Of a DNA stretch of 64,000 nucleotides, positions 17,664-26,600 are shown in pieces. The DNA is from Bacteroidota bacterium. GTDB taxonomy: Bacteria; Bacteroidota; Bacteroidia; Bacteroidales; Paludibacteraceae. The notes beneath the pieces were generated by a model. The model had not been told where the DNA came from. It saw only the letters and a program-made list of their open reading frames with translations, and ran no database searches. The stretch spans positions 21,213 to 85,212 of the forward strand of contig JAEWUM010000018.1 in assembly GCA_023459355.1 (NCBI GenBank), given 5' to 3'. How positions within the stretch are numbered: the first letter of the stretch is position 1; every line of letters starts with the position of its first letter. The translations under genes were made by a program, and so were the position numbers.

Positions 17664-18859
17664 TCAAATTTTTGTTTTTCATTTCTCCTGAAAGCCCGCT
17701 TGAAATGGCCGAAATGATCAAAACCTGAATCATACACCAGGTTTCTGATGGTTTCATTGTCTTTTTTAGCTGATTTTCTAATCAGGTTCATGGCGTGTTT
17801 ATATCGCATCAATGCAATCATTTGTTTGCATGTGCTGCCATAATAGTATTTCACACAAAAATGAATGTGATGTAGGGGAACCTCCAGTTTATCGCTTAAT
17901 TTCTCCGCGTTAAAATCATGATCCAGATAAGGCTGGGTCTCTTCCACATACTGTAAAAGCCGCTTCGACAAACCATCAAAATAATCATTATACGTTTTCG
18001 CTTTATCGGCGGCTTCCAACACGCTGTAACTGTATTTTCCTTCAGCATTGACAAGCAACTCTTTCATCATAGGATTCAACACCTGACTGGTGGGAAATCC
18101 AAATAAAATACCGGGATTAAACAAAATAATCAGGGGGAATATGGAATTGATTATGACAGAAACGAGAAATAAATTATCATTTTCCATTCTACTGATAAAA
18201 TCCATTTCCGGATCGAACCTGAAATACATAGTTAAACCCAAATGCATAAAAACCAGCAGCAGCGACGCAATTGAAATGAGATTCAGCCACCTGTAATTTG
18301 ACACATAATGCTTTCTGAGCACTCCCTCCAATACTTTTATCTTCCCCCGATAGGCACGGTGTAAAACAACAATCGACCACAAAATATAAAACATCATAGA
18401 AGCTATTCTAATCAGGGTATTAAACCACACTGGCAAAAAAACCAATTTTGAGTTCATATAAAAACTCAGATTCTGTAACGAACGCTCAGCCATATCCAGT
18501 TTAAACTCGACGGGTTTAAACAAATAAGGCATCATGACAATCAAATTGAGAAAAAAAGGCACCAAATGAATCAGGTCTTTGTCTGTAAACTCATGATGTT
18601 CGTTAACAAGACCACGTATAAAAAAATAGAACAGCGGTCCAACCAGAAAAAACAAAGGCCCGGAATAACCCACCAGCAACATCAGCAACTGGGCAGAACC
18701 TCCGTTTATAATCGTGTCATACAGCACCGATGTAAACGAAATAACCAACAGATATAAAGAAAAAGATAGAATATGTTTGTTCAACTTCCAGTTAGAAATC
18801 AGCATAACAATTGCCAGAAAAGCATTGAACAAAGCTACTAAGTAAGTAATACTTATCAT
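17639..18859 (-). CDS. AraC-family transcriptional regulator with N-terminal membrane domain
   Basis: A 406-residue protein. Residues 1-235 hold about seven hydrophobic segments (YLVALFNAFLAIVMLISNW; LMLLVGYSGPLFFLVGPLFY; ISIASLLLVFMHLGLTMYF). The C-terminal 100 residues are an AraC helix-turn-helix pair (AEKLSDKLEVPLHHIHFCVK; IRNLVYDSGFDHFGHFKRAFRR). It probably senses a signal at the inner membrane and controls transcription directly. The target is not evident; the neighbours are the FAD dehydrogenase (convergent) and the nqr operon downstream. It overlaps the dehydrogenase gene tail to tail. Confidence 0.85.
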   Translation of the reverse strand: MISITYLVALFNAFLAIVMLISNWKLNKHILSFSLYLLVISFTSVLYDTIINGGSAQLLMLLVGYSGPLFFLVGPLFYFFIRGLVNEHHEFTDKDLIHLVPFFLNLIVMMPYLFKPVEFKLDMAERSLQNLSFYMNSKLVFLPVWFNTLIRIASMMFYILWSIVVLHRAYRGKIKVLEGVLRKHYVSNYRWLNLISIASLLLVFMHLGLTMYFRFDPEMDFISRMENDNLFLVSVIINSIFPLIILFNPGILFGFPTSQVLNPMMKELLVNAEGKYSYSVLEAADKAKTYNDYFDGLSKRLLQYVEETQPYLDHDFNAEKLSDKLEVPLHHIHFCVKYYYGSTCKQMIALMRYKHAMNLIRKSAKKDNETIRNLVYDSGFDHFGHFKRAFRRNEKQKFDQWLNENT

Positions 18860-19002
18860 TTTAACTTGATATTTTTATTAATGATTAGTTTAAGAATTTA
18901 AGAGCTTATGGATTCGTCCCAAACGCTTTTAATTCTTAATTTTTAATTCCTAATTCTTAAAAATCCGGGCATAAAGTTACAAATTTTTCTGACCTGAAAT
19001 TT

Positions 19003-19032
19003 AAAAGGAGTTGAAAAATTCCAACTCCTTTT
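19003..19032 (-). terminator. Terminator of the nqr operon
   Basis: A perfect 11-bp stem (AAAAGGAGTTG / CAACTCCTTTT) with an 8-base loop lies 38 bp beyond the nqrF stop. Its T-rich tail is on the minus strand. Confidence 0.75.
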
Positions 19033-19069
19033 AATTCTAATTTAATATTGACGTATAATAATAATTTGA

Positions 19070-20329
19070 TTATGCACCGAAATCGTCGAACATCAGCATT
19101 TCGCGTGGCACACCCAAGTCGTACAACATCTTCTCAACAGCTTTAGCCATCGGACCGGGACCACACATGTAGTATTCAATATCTTCGGGTGCATCGTGTG
19201 TTGACAAATAATTATCCAGGATTACCTTATGAATGAAACCCACATAACCGGTCCAGTTATCTTCGGGTTGAGGTTCACTCAGCGCGATATTGAAAGTAAA
19301 ATTCGGGAATTCCTTTTCCAGTTTTCTGAAATCTTCTTCATAGAAAATTTCGTTTTTGGAACGGGCACCATACCAGTAAGTAATTTTCCTGTCACTGATT
19401 TTCAATGTATTCAACAGATGCAGGATGTGTGAACGCAATGGAGCCATACCGGCGCCACCACCCACGTACAACATCTCCTTTTTGCTGTCAAGTATCGGGT
19501 GGAATTCTCCGAACGGTCCGGATATCATCACTTTATCACCCGGTTTCAGGTTGAAAATATAGGAAGAACAGATACCCGGTTTTACATTTGCCCAGGCATT
19601 GGCATTTCTGTCCCAGGGCGGAGTGGCAATACGCACGTTCAGCATCACGATATCTCCTTCCGCAGGGTAGTTCGCCATAGAATAGGCACGCATGGTTTCT
19701 TCGTCGTTTTTGCAGGTTAAATTCCACATACTGAATTTATCCCAGTCACCACGGAAACGGTCGGCTACTTCAAAATCGGCAAATTTAATATCATACTTAG
19801 GCACATCTATCTGGATATATCCACCGGGTTTGAAGTTCAGTTTTTCTCCTTCCGGAAGTTTTACCACGAATTCCTTGATGAAGGTGGCCACGTTGTTGTT
19901 TGAAACAACTTCACATTCCCATTTCTTCACGCCCAAAATAGACTCATCCATTTTGATAGACATATCATTTTTTACTTTCACCTGACATCCGAGTCGCCAG
20001 TTGTCTTTAATTTCCTTGCGACTGAAATGAACCGCTTCAGTAGGAAGAATTTCTCCACCGCCTTCGATTACCTGGCATTTACACTGGGCACAAGAACCAC
20101 CACCCCCGCAGGCAGAAGGCAAAAAGATATTCTGAGCCGAAAGTGTTCCCAATAATGTACTTCCCGCCGGAGCAACAATCTCCTTTTCGCCGTTGACGGT
20201 AATTTTCACGTCACCGGAAGGAACCAGGTATTTTTTGGCAACTAATAAAATGACGGTAAGCAATAGTATAACCAGCAGGAAGACCCCCAGACTGGCAAAA
20301 ATCATTGTTGAATTGATAGCTAATATCAT
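19070..20329 (-). CDS. nqrF: Na+-translocating NADH:quinone reductase subunit F
   Basis: A 419-residue NADH-oxidising subunit of Na+-NQR. One N-terminal membrane helix (FASLGVFLLVILLLTVILLV) anchors it. A [2Fe-2S] ferredoxin domain follows with CGGGGSCAQCKC and a fourth Cys in LGCQV, then an FAD/NADH ferredoxin-reductase module (MRAYSMANYP; GGGAGMAPLRSH; MCGPGPMAKAVEKML; C-terminal MFDDFGA). It passes electrons from NADH to the other subunits. It is the last gene of the nqrABCDEF operon. Confidence 0.97.
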   Translation of the reverse strand: MILAINSTMIFASLGVFLLVILLLTVILLVAKKYLVPSGDVKITVNGEKEIVAPAGSTLLGTLSAQNIFLPSACGGGGSCAQCKCQVIEGGGEILPTEAVHFSRKEIKDNWRLGCQVKVKNDMSIKMDESILGVKKWECEVVSNNNVATFIKEFVVKLPEGEKLNFKPGGYIQIDVPKYDIKFADFEVADRFRGDWDKFSMWNLTCKNDEETMRAYSMANYPAEGDIVMLNVRIATPPWDRNANAWANVKPGICSSYIFNLKPGDKVMISGPFGEFHPILDSKKEMLYVGGGAGMAPLRSHILHLLNTLKISDRKITYWYGARSKNEIFYEEDFRKLEKEFPNFTFNIALSEPQPEDNWTGYVGFIHKVILDNYLSTHDAPEDIEYYMCGPGPMAKAVEKMLYDLGVPREMLMFDDFGA

Positions 20330-20355
20330 GATTTAATTTAATTTTAGAATAACAA

Positions 20356-20973
20356 TCAGATTTTCAATCCGGAGAAACTCATAAACGCCATGGCCATGAG
20401 GGCAACCGTGATAAAGGTAATGCCCAATCCCCGCAAGGCCGGGAACACATCCGAATATGCCATCTTCTCGCGGATGGCAGCCAGACCAACGATGGCCAGG
20501 AGGAAACCAACACCCGAGCCAAGCGCATAAGAAGTTGCTTCACCAATATTGACAAACTGACGTTGTTGCATAAATAAAGAGCCCCCCATGATGGCGCAGT
20601 TTACTGCAATCAAAGGCAGGAAGATTCCCAGAGAAGCATATAATGAAGGACTCACTTTTTCCACTACCATTTCAACCAACTGTACGATGGCTGCGATTAC
20701 GGCAATAAATAAAATGAATGCCAGATAGCCCAAATCAAGAGATGCGAGCGAGGGACTCAACCACTTCAATGCACCTTCTTTTAACACATAATTTTCAAGC
20801 AGGTAATTCACCGGCAATGTTATACCAAGTACGAACACTACTGCAATACCTAAACCCATGGATGTTTTAACATTTTTAGAAACCGCGAGATATGAACACA
20901 TCCCGAGGAAAAATGCAAATATCATGTTATCGACAAATATCGACTTTACAAATATACTGGCCAGATTTTCCAT
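20356..20973 (-). CDS. nqrE: Na+-NQR subunit E
   Basis: A 205-residue integral membrane protein with six hydrophobic helices. It shares ancestry with NqrD and RnfA. Typical segments are FVDNMIFAFFLGMCSYLAVSKNVKTSMGLG (read in two parts) and LIAVNCAIMGGSLF, the half-helix with the conserved Cys that, paired with NqrD, binds an intramembrane iron centre. It forms part of the Na+ channel. It lies 12 bp after nqrD. Confidence 0.96.
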   Translation of the reverse strand: MENLASIFVKSIFVDNMIFAFFLGMCSYLAVSKNVKTSMGLGIAVVFVLGITLPVNYLLENYVLKEGALKWLSPSLASLDLGYLAFILFIAVIAAIVQLVEMVVEKVSPSLYASLGIFLPLIAVNCAIMGGSLFMQQRQFVNIGEATSYALGSGVGFLLAIVGLAAIREKMAYSDVFPALRGLGITFITVALMAMAFMSFSGLKI

Positions 20974-20985
20974 ATAGCTGAATTT

Positions 20986-21618
20986 TTATTTTTCCTGTAA
21001 CTCTTTGTTAACTGAACGGTGTACCCAAATAATCACGGCAACTAAGATAAGCGCCATCGGTGGCATCACCATCAAACCATTATTTACATAACCTGCATCG
21101 TATATTGCCTGCGGTATGATTTGCAATCCAAACAACTTACCAGAGCCAAGCAATTCACGGAAGAAAGCAACTGCCACTAAAATCCAGGCATAGCCGATAC
21201 CGTTACCCAATCCATCGATAAACGACTCCCAGGGTTTGTTTGCCATGGCAAATGCCTCGAGACGTCCCATCAGGATACAGTTCGTAATAATCAACCCGAT
21301 GTAAACCGAAAGCTGAACACTCACATCGTATGCAAATGCTTTCAGGATTTCACTCACTACCGTTACTAATGATGCAACCACCACGAGTTGCACGATGATA
21401 CGGATGCGGTTTGGAATGGTATTTCTCAGTAAAGAAATAATCACGTTAGAAAATGCCAGGATGATGGTTACTGAAAGTCCCATCACAATAGCCGGTTCTA
21501 ACTTCGCCGTTACCGCGAGCGCGGAACATATACCCAACACCTGCACGGTAATCGGGTTATTTTTGCCAAGAGGTCCTAAAAAGACCTGTTTGGTTTTATC
21601 TGAAAATAGTTTACTCAT
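20986..21618 (-). CDS. nqrD: Na+-NQR subunit D
   Basis: A 210-residue membrane protein homologous to NqrE. It has GKNNPITVQVLGICSALAVT at the start and YIGLIITNCILMGRLEAFA containing the conserved Cys. With NqrE it frames the iron site and Na+ path. Its start overlaps nqrC by 4 bp, so the two are translationally coupled. Confidence 0.96.
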   Translation of the reverse strand: MSKLFSDKTKQVFLGPLGKNNPITVQVLGICSALAVTAKLEPAIVMGLSVTIILAFSNVIISLLRNTIPNRIRIIVQLVVVASLVTVVSEILKAFAYDVSVQLSVYIGLIITNCILMGRLEAFAMANKPWESFIDGLGNGIGYAWILVAVAFFRELLGSGKLFGLQIIPQAIYDAGYVNNGLMVMPPMALILVAVIIWVHRSVNKELQEK

Positions 21619-22337
21619 TCTTCAGTTCCTCCATTCGTTGAGATTTGCAAATACTTTTCATACTGACCGATGCAATTCATCAGCATGGTTTCTACCCCTT
21701 TACTGGTAATGGTTCCACCCGAAATACCATCCACATAATCCGATTCGTCGGTGGTTTGTCCGGGTTTCATGATGGCAACAGACACAAATTCCTGTTTATC
21801 ATTCATAATCTTCTTTCCCACAAACTGCTGTTGAAATGCAGGATACACAATTTCAGCACCCAGTCCCGGCGTTTCACTCGCGTGAGAGAAATAAGTACCA
21901 TAAATTGTGTTCTTGTCCTCATCCAGCGCTACATAACCCCAGATAGGTCCCCATAGACCGGATCCAAAAAGCGAAATGATGTATTTAGTCTTACCATCGA
22001 CATTGGCTATGTAAAGCGGCAGTGCTCTGTCCTCCAGTTTTTCAGCCAGTTCTTTCTTTATCACGATATCAAAAGCCTCAACTTTAGGATTCTCAATCAC
22101 TTCAGCATTGGTATTGATTACAACTTCATCTACGATATACTGATTGTACAAGGCGTTCACATCCTGATCTTTCGTATCAATATTCAAAGAAGTCAGAATT
22201 TGTTTTTTCTTGTCAAGCTCCACATTGGTTGTTTGCGTCTCTTTCAGCGAACCGGAAACAAACGCCAGCACCAGTGCCACCACCACGACCATGACCGTGG
22301 CAAAAATCATTGTATAACTATTACTATTCGTATTCAT
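21615..22337 (-). CDS. nqrC: Na+-NQR subunit C
   Basis: A 240-residue subunit with one N-terminal membrane helix (MIFATVMVVVVALVLAFVSG) and a periplasmic FMN-binding domain. The motif GISGGTITSKG near the C-terminus corresponds to the family's SG(A/G)T(I/L)TS, whose second Thr carries covalent FMN added by ApbE. No apbE gene is in this window. It lies between nqrB and nqrD. Confidence 0.96.
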   Translation of the reverse strand: MNTNSNSYTMIFATVMVVVVALVLAFVSGSLKETQTTNVELDKKKQILTSLNIDTKDQDVNALYNQYIVDEVVINTNAEVIENPKVEAFDIVIKKELAEKLEDRALPLYIANVDGKTKYIISLFGSGLWGPIWGYVALDEDKNTIYGTYFSHASETPGLGAEIVYPAFQQQFVGKKIMNDKQEFVSVAIMKPGQTTDESDYVDGISGGTITSKGVETMLMNCIGQYEKYLQISTNGGTEE

Positions 22338-22351
22338 CTTTTCTCCTCCTA

Positions 22352-23566
22352 TTATTTTTGAGTCGTGGCTCTTTTCAGACGTTTTTTGATATTTGCATCC
22401 ACCACGTAATAGTCAATCAGCGGAGCAAAGATATTCATGAACAGGATGGCAAGCATCATACCTTCGGGATACCCTGGATTCAGTACACGGATGATAATGG
22501 CGAGTGCACCGATTAAGAAGCCGTAAATCCATTTTCCGTTCTCGGTACGGGCGGCAGTAACCGGGTCGGTTGCCATAAATACCGCTCCAAAAGCAAAACC
22601 ACCATACACAAGGTGATTATACCAGGGGAAATGAGCAATTGCCGTATCGGGACCGAAGTTATTGAACACCAAAGCCATCAGCGCGCCACCGGTAAATACC
22701 GACAGCATCACTTTCCAGCTGGCAATGCCTGTGAACAAAATAAGTGCAGCGCCTAACAAAATCGCCAAAGTAGAAGTTTCACCTATAGAACCCGGAATCA
22801 ACCCCAGGAATCCATCCCAGAAACCAATCGGATTACCGACGATATCTGTCAGTTGAGCATTTGATGTTGTCGAAGTTGCCACTTCACCAAGCACCGTTGC
22901 TCCGGAGTAACTATCCACGGGTGTACCGCCACCCAGTCCGAATGTGGTACCTGTACGAACCCATACCGTATCGCCCGACATATAAGTAGGATAAGCAAAG
23001 AACAGGAAAGCACGGGCTACCAGGGCCACGTTGAATATATTCATCCCGGTGCCGCCGAAAACCTCCTTGGCAAAGATTACCGAGAAAGCAGTAGCTACCG
23101 CAATCATCCACAGCGGAGTATCCACAGGAACGATCAGCGGAATAAGCATACCCGAAACCAGAAAACCTTCCTGAATTTCATGTCCTTTAATCTGGGCTAC
23201 AACAAATTCAATTCCGAGTCCGACCAAATAGGAAACCACCACGATGGGCAACACGGCTAAAGCACCGAACAGAAAAGTATCCCAGAAACCGGCAGCTTCT
23301 CCGATAGCAAGGTAATGTTGGTAACCCACGTTAAACATACCGAACAACAGAGCAGGTATCAGGGCCACCACCACCATGATCATCGTTCTTTTGGAGTCAA
23401 TGGCATCGTGAATGTGCGTACCGTTTTTCGAAGTTGTATTCGGAACGAACAGGAAGGTTTCAAAACCATCAAAAACCGAATGAAGCTTTTCAAGCTTTCC
23501 GCCTTTCATGAAGTGCGGCTTCAGTTTATCTACATATTTTCTTAATTTATTCCTCATATTATTCAA
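22352..23566 (-). CDS. nqrB: Na+-NQR subunit B
   Basis: A 404-residue, about ten-helix membrane subunit. It carries covalent FMN on Thr of an SGAT motif (SYSGATVLG here), and the family binds riboflavin and quinone. The N-terminus (MRNKLRKYVDKLKPHFMKGG) is cytosolic. Its start overlaps the nqrA end by 8 bp. GGTGMNIFNVALVARAF and TDPVTAARTENGKW are conserved segments. Confidence 0.96.
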   Translation of the reverse strand: MNNMRNKLRKYVDKLKPHFMKGGKLEKLHSVFDGFETFLFVPNTTSKNGTHIHDAIDSKRTMIMVVVALIPALLFGMFNVGYQHYLAIGEAAGFWDTFLFGALAVLPIVVVSYLVGLGIEFVVAQIKGHEIQEGFLVSGMLIPLIVPVDTPLWMIAVATAFSVIFAKEVFGGTGMNIFNVALVARAFLFFAYPTYMSGDTVWVRTGTTFGLGGGTPVDSYSGATVLGEVATSTTSNAQLTDIVGNPIGFWDGFLGLIPGSIGETSTLAILLGAALILFTGIASWKVMLSVFTGGALMALVFNNFGPDTAIAHFPWYNHLVYGGFAFGAVFMATDPVTAARTENGKWIYGFLIGALAIIIRVLNPGYPEGMMLAILFMNIFAPLIDYYVVDANIKKRLKRATTQK

Positions 23567-24935
23567 GTTCTTTTTTCATATAATCCAATGCATTGCGTAC
23601 AATCTGTTGCAATGGTAATTTTGAAGTACACACAAATTCGCATAAAGCAACATCTTCAGGTGCAATCTCATAAGCACCTAATGCTTCCATCTTATCCAAA
23701 TTATTTGTAATCATAGCTTTGAATAAGAATTCCGGGTAAATATCCATGGGTAACACCTTATCATACTCTCCCGACATAATGATGGCGCGACGGCCACCCA
23801 TCAAACGGGCATCCCACTTGTATTTCATGTTGCCAAACAGGCGGCGCATCAGTTTCGTTTCAAAAATGAAAGTAAAGTAAGTACGGCTCATGCTGAACTT
23901 TCTGAACCGGGGCATCCCCCATCCTATCAGTTCATGTACATTATTTCCGTCTTCCAGCACGGTAATTTGTGTTGCATACGGATCAATCCAACCATTCCCT
24001 TTCACCTGAATTCCTGTGAGCACATTACCGCTGATAAAACGGTGACATACATTTCCGGTAATCCTGTTTCCTTGTAACAACGGCTCGATATTAGCTCCCA
24101 CTACAGTCTGATAATACTGGGGCGACCGCACATTCGGACCGGTCAGCGCAATCAAACGGGATAAATCCGCGATACCTTTATTAAACAAACGACCTATAAA
24201 CAGTACGTCCTGCGGATTGACCGTCCAAACTACCTCACCTTTATTAACCGGACTGACATGATTAATTTGAATGCCTACGTTCCCTACCGGATGCGATCCG
24301 TCGTATTCGGTAATAACTGCATTTTTAACTGTTGAGAAAGGAGACTTTTTACCATATCTTACTCCCAACTGCACAGTGGCAATTTTAGCAAGCGCATCAA
24401 TTCCGGTCTGAAAATCGGCCATCTGCCCACTCATCACAAAATCATTGTTTGGAGCAAGCGGCGCTGTATCGAATGAGGAAATGAAAATTGCCTTAGGAGT
24501 TTTGGTGGGATTGGCAATTACATCATAGGGACGTTGTTTGATGTATGCCCAAAGTCCGGATTGTTGCAGTAAACTGATGATTTCATCCGGTGTCGACTTT
24601 GCTAAATCCGGCTTATCAAATTGCTGATAAGTCATTTTTTCATCACTCTCGATGATGATACTGATGATTTTTCGCCGTTCACCCCGGATGATTGATTTTA
24701 TCGTTCCACTTACCGGTGAAACAAAATTCATCCCGGGAAATTGTTTTTCATAAAACACTGGAGAACCGGCATTGACTTCATCACCCTCCTTAACCAGTAA
24801 CTTGGGTGTAATACCGTGATAATTATCCGGAATAAGGGCAAATTCTTTCGGAAGGGTCGATGTTCCGATGATTTCAATGGGCCTGCCATTAATCGGAATA
24901 TTCAAACCACGCTTAGTTTTAATCAGGTTTGCCAT
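23559..24935 (-). CDS. nqrA: Na+-NQR subunit A
   Basis: A 458-residue soluble, quinone-site-associated subunit and first gene of the operon. It opens MANLIKTKRGLNIPINGRP, and GMNFVSPVSGTIKSIIRGERR is a biotinyl/lipoyl-like hammerhead. Length is in the normal range (about 445-460). The operon couples NADH oxidation to Na+ export, replacing or adding to complex I. Confidence 0.96.
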   Translation of the reverse strand: MANLIKTKRGLNIPINGRPIEIIGTSTLPKEFALIPDNYHGITPKLLVKEGDEVNAGSPVFYEKQFPGMNFVSPVSGTIKSIIRGERRKIISIIIESDEKMTYQQFDKPDLAKSTPDEIISLLQQSGLWAYIKQRPYDVIANPTKTPKAIFISSFDTAPLAPNNDFVMSGQMADFQTGIDALAKIATVQLGVRYGKKSPFSTVKNAVITEYDGSHPVGNVGIQINHVSPVNKGEVVWTVNPQDVLFIGRLFNKGIADLSRLIALTGPNVRSPQYYQTVVGANIEPLLQGNRITGNVCHRFISGNVLTGIQVKGNGWIDPYATQITVLEDGNNVHELIGWGMPRFRKFSMSRTYFTFIFETKLMRRLFGNMKYKWDARLMGGRRAIIMSGEYDKVLPMDIYPEFLFKAMITNNLDKMEALGAYEIAPEDVALCEFVCTSKLPLQQIVRNALDYMKKELE

Positions 24936-25041
24936 TTTATATAATTGTTTGTTATTTATACCTCATTCGCGCTTGTCCGGCTGCCTTATCAATGAGAAAC
25001 AAGTAAAAACAGCGCAGAAGCATGCATTTGAAAAAACGCTG

Positions 25042-25049
25042 CAAAAATA
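25042..25049 (-). promoter_or_regulatory. -7 element for the nqr operon
   Basis: Minus-strand TATTTTTG fits TAnnTTTG, about 107 bp upstream of the nqrA start. No upstream TTG was identified. Confidence 0.4.
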
Positions 25050-25245
25050 CAACTTTTTCAGCGTATATCTACTATAAATACCGAAAAATTTCAGCAATTT
25101 ACAAACAGCTGATTTTCTTAACATTAAACTAACAAACAAAGAGCCTTTTTGTTTGTTTTCAGATTATTTTAACGCTTTTGATGTTAAAATCCTACTATTT
25201 TAATAGCATTCAGTCTGAAATAAATCTACTTCAAACAATTTTTAA

Positions 25246-25253
25246 TATATTTG
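25246..25253 (+). promoter_or_regulatory. -7 element for the plug gene
   Basis: TATATTTG fits TAnnTTTG, 16 bp before the ATG, implying a very short leader. Confidence 0.5.
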
Positions 25254-25269
25254 CGCGTTCAACTGAATT

Positions 25270-26520
25270 ATGATGAAGCATTATTATATATCAATCTTGA
25301 TTTTCTTTACTGTTCTCGGGTATGCATCAACACCCTACAGAACCCGCATATTGACACCATCCATCAAAACACTTCAGGTTGCGGTTGAAAATGAGAATAA
25401 CAGCCTCCCCATCCTTGAACTCAACGACACCCGCAAAATTGAAATCCGTTTCGATGAAATGTCGCATGAAACAAAGAATTACAGCTATAAAGTTTTACAC
25501 TGCAACGCCGACTGGACACTTTCCGACATCACCACCAACGAATATCTGAGCGGATATACGAATGGATACATCACTGACTATCAGCATTCGGTTAATACCC
25601 ATTATCTGTATACACATTATCGGCTGAACCTGCCCAATGATGAGATGCAATTTAAAATTTCGGGAAATTATGTTATTCTAATTTACGAAGACAATCAGCA
25701 GGATAAACCGGTTGCGCAGGCATGTTATTCAATTGTGGAACCAAAAGTAAGTATTACCCCTACCATCCGGGCCAACACAGACATCGAAATCAACGGAAGA
25801 TACCAGCAGCTTGACTTCGATATTGCATTGAACGGGTATTATGTCCGCGATCCGATGACTGAAATTAAAACCATGGTACGGCAAAACAACCGGCTCGACA
25901 ACGAGGTGCAAAATATCACACCCAATTATGTAAGCAATTCCAAACTCACCTACATCAATAATAAATCCCTGATATTTGAAGGTGGAAACGAATACCACAA
26001 CTTCGACATTTCGTCTGTATATGCCGTTGGAAGAGGAGTCGACCGAATCGCGTTTAACGGGAACTATTACGAAGCAGCTCTTTTCCCTGATAAAATCCAG
26101 CGTGGTAATTACCTGCACGATTTTGACGTAAACGGCCGATTCATTATCAACAACCAGGATGCTTTCGGAGATGTACACACAGAGTCGGATTACATTCGAG
26201 TACAGGTAACCCTGCCAACACAACGCCCGTTTTTCGACGGACAACTTTACCTGGGCGGTGAGTTTAATTACAATCTGACAGATCAAAACTCGGTGATGCG
26301 TTACGACAACGAACTCGCGGCATATACCCAAACGCTTTTGCTTAAACAGGGTGGCTACAACTACCAATACTGGTTCATTCCCAAAGGAGCAACCAAAGCA
26401 ACCGTTCAGCGGGTGGATGGCTCCTACTGGCAAACAAAAAACGAATATACCATCTACGTGTACCACCGCGAATGGGGGGCGAGGTATGATAAATTGGTGG
26501 GAGTTAATTTTAGCGAATAG
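25270..26520 (+). CDS. Type IX secretion system plug protein (DUF5103)
   Basis: A 416-residue exported protein. The N-terminal hydrophobic segment (YYISILIFFTVLGYAST) is a signal peptide. The remainder matches the DUF5103 pattern: LNDTRKIEIRFDEMSHETKNYSYKV (read in two parts), CNADWTLSDITTNEYLSGY, and the terminal WYYQ-like YNYQYWFIPKG and YHREWGARYDKLVG. In Flavobacterium johnsoniae the homologous Plug closes the periplasmic side of the SprA translocon. Its presence implies a type IX secretion system in this organism, although no other T9SS core gene is in the window. Confidence 0.85.
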   Translation: MMKHYYISILIFFTVLGYASTPYRTRILTPSIKTLQVAVENENNSLPILELNDTRKIEIRFDEMSHETKNYSYKVLHCNADWTLSDITTNEYLSGYTNGYITDYQHSVNTHYLYTHYRLNLPNDEMQFKISGNYVILIYEDNQQDKPVAQACYSIVEPKVSITPTIRANTDIEINGRYQQLDFDIALNGYYVRDPMTEIKTMVRQNNRLDNEVQNITPNYVSNSKLTYINNKSLIFEGGNEYHNFDISSVYAVGRGVDRIAFNGNYYEAALFPDKIQRGNYLHDFDVNGRFIINNQDAFGDVHTESDYIRVQVTLPTQRPFFDGQLYLGGEFNYNLTDQNSVMRYDNELAAYTQTLLLKQGGYNYQYWFIPKGATKATVQRVDGSYWQTKNEYTIYVYHREWGARYDKLVGVNFSE

Positions 26521-26524
26521 CGAA

Positions 26525-26600
26525 TAACTAATAGTGAGTAGTGGTGACTGGTGACTGGTGACTGGTGACTGGAGACTGGAGACCGGAGACCGGAGACTGA
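26525..26600. repeat. Heptamer tandem array (GGTGACT then GGAGACT/GGAGACC)
   Basis: At least four GGTGACT-type units pass into about six GGAGACT/GGAGACC units, all with 7-base spacing. The array runs straight into the radical SAM gene start, and its translation, MTGDWRLETGD, gives a spurious N-terminal extension. Confidence 0.85.

Larger units (their letters stand above)
24936..25269. other. Divergent promoter region between nqrA and the T9SS plug gene
   Basis: About 334 bp, AT-rich. On the minus strand TATTTTTG at 25042-25049 fits a -7 element for nqr; on the plus strand TATATTTG at 25246-25253 fits one for the plug gene. Between them, AACAAACAAA (25131-25140) and TTTGTTTGTT can pair as a hairpin of unknown role. 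Confidence 0.55.

Noticed and set aside
19070..24935. Rnf complex instead of Na+-NQR
   Set aside because: NqrA and NqrF (ferredoxin plus FAD/NADH domains) are present and no RnfB/RnfC-type cysteine-rich subunit is encoded.
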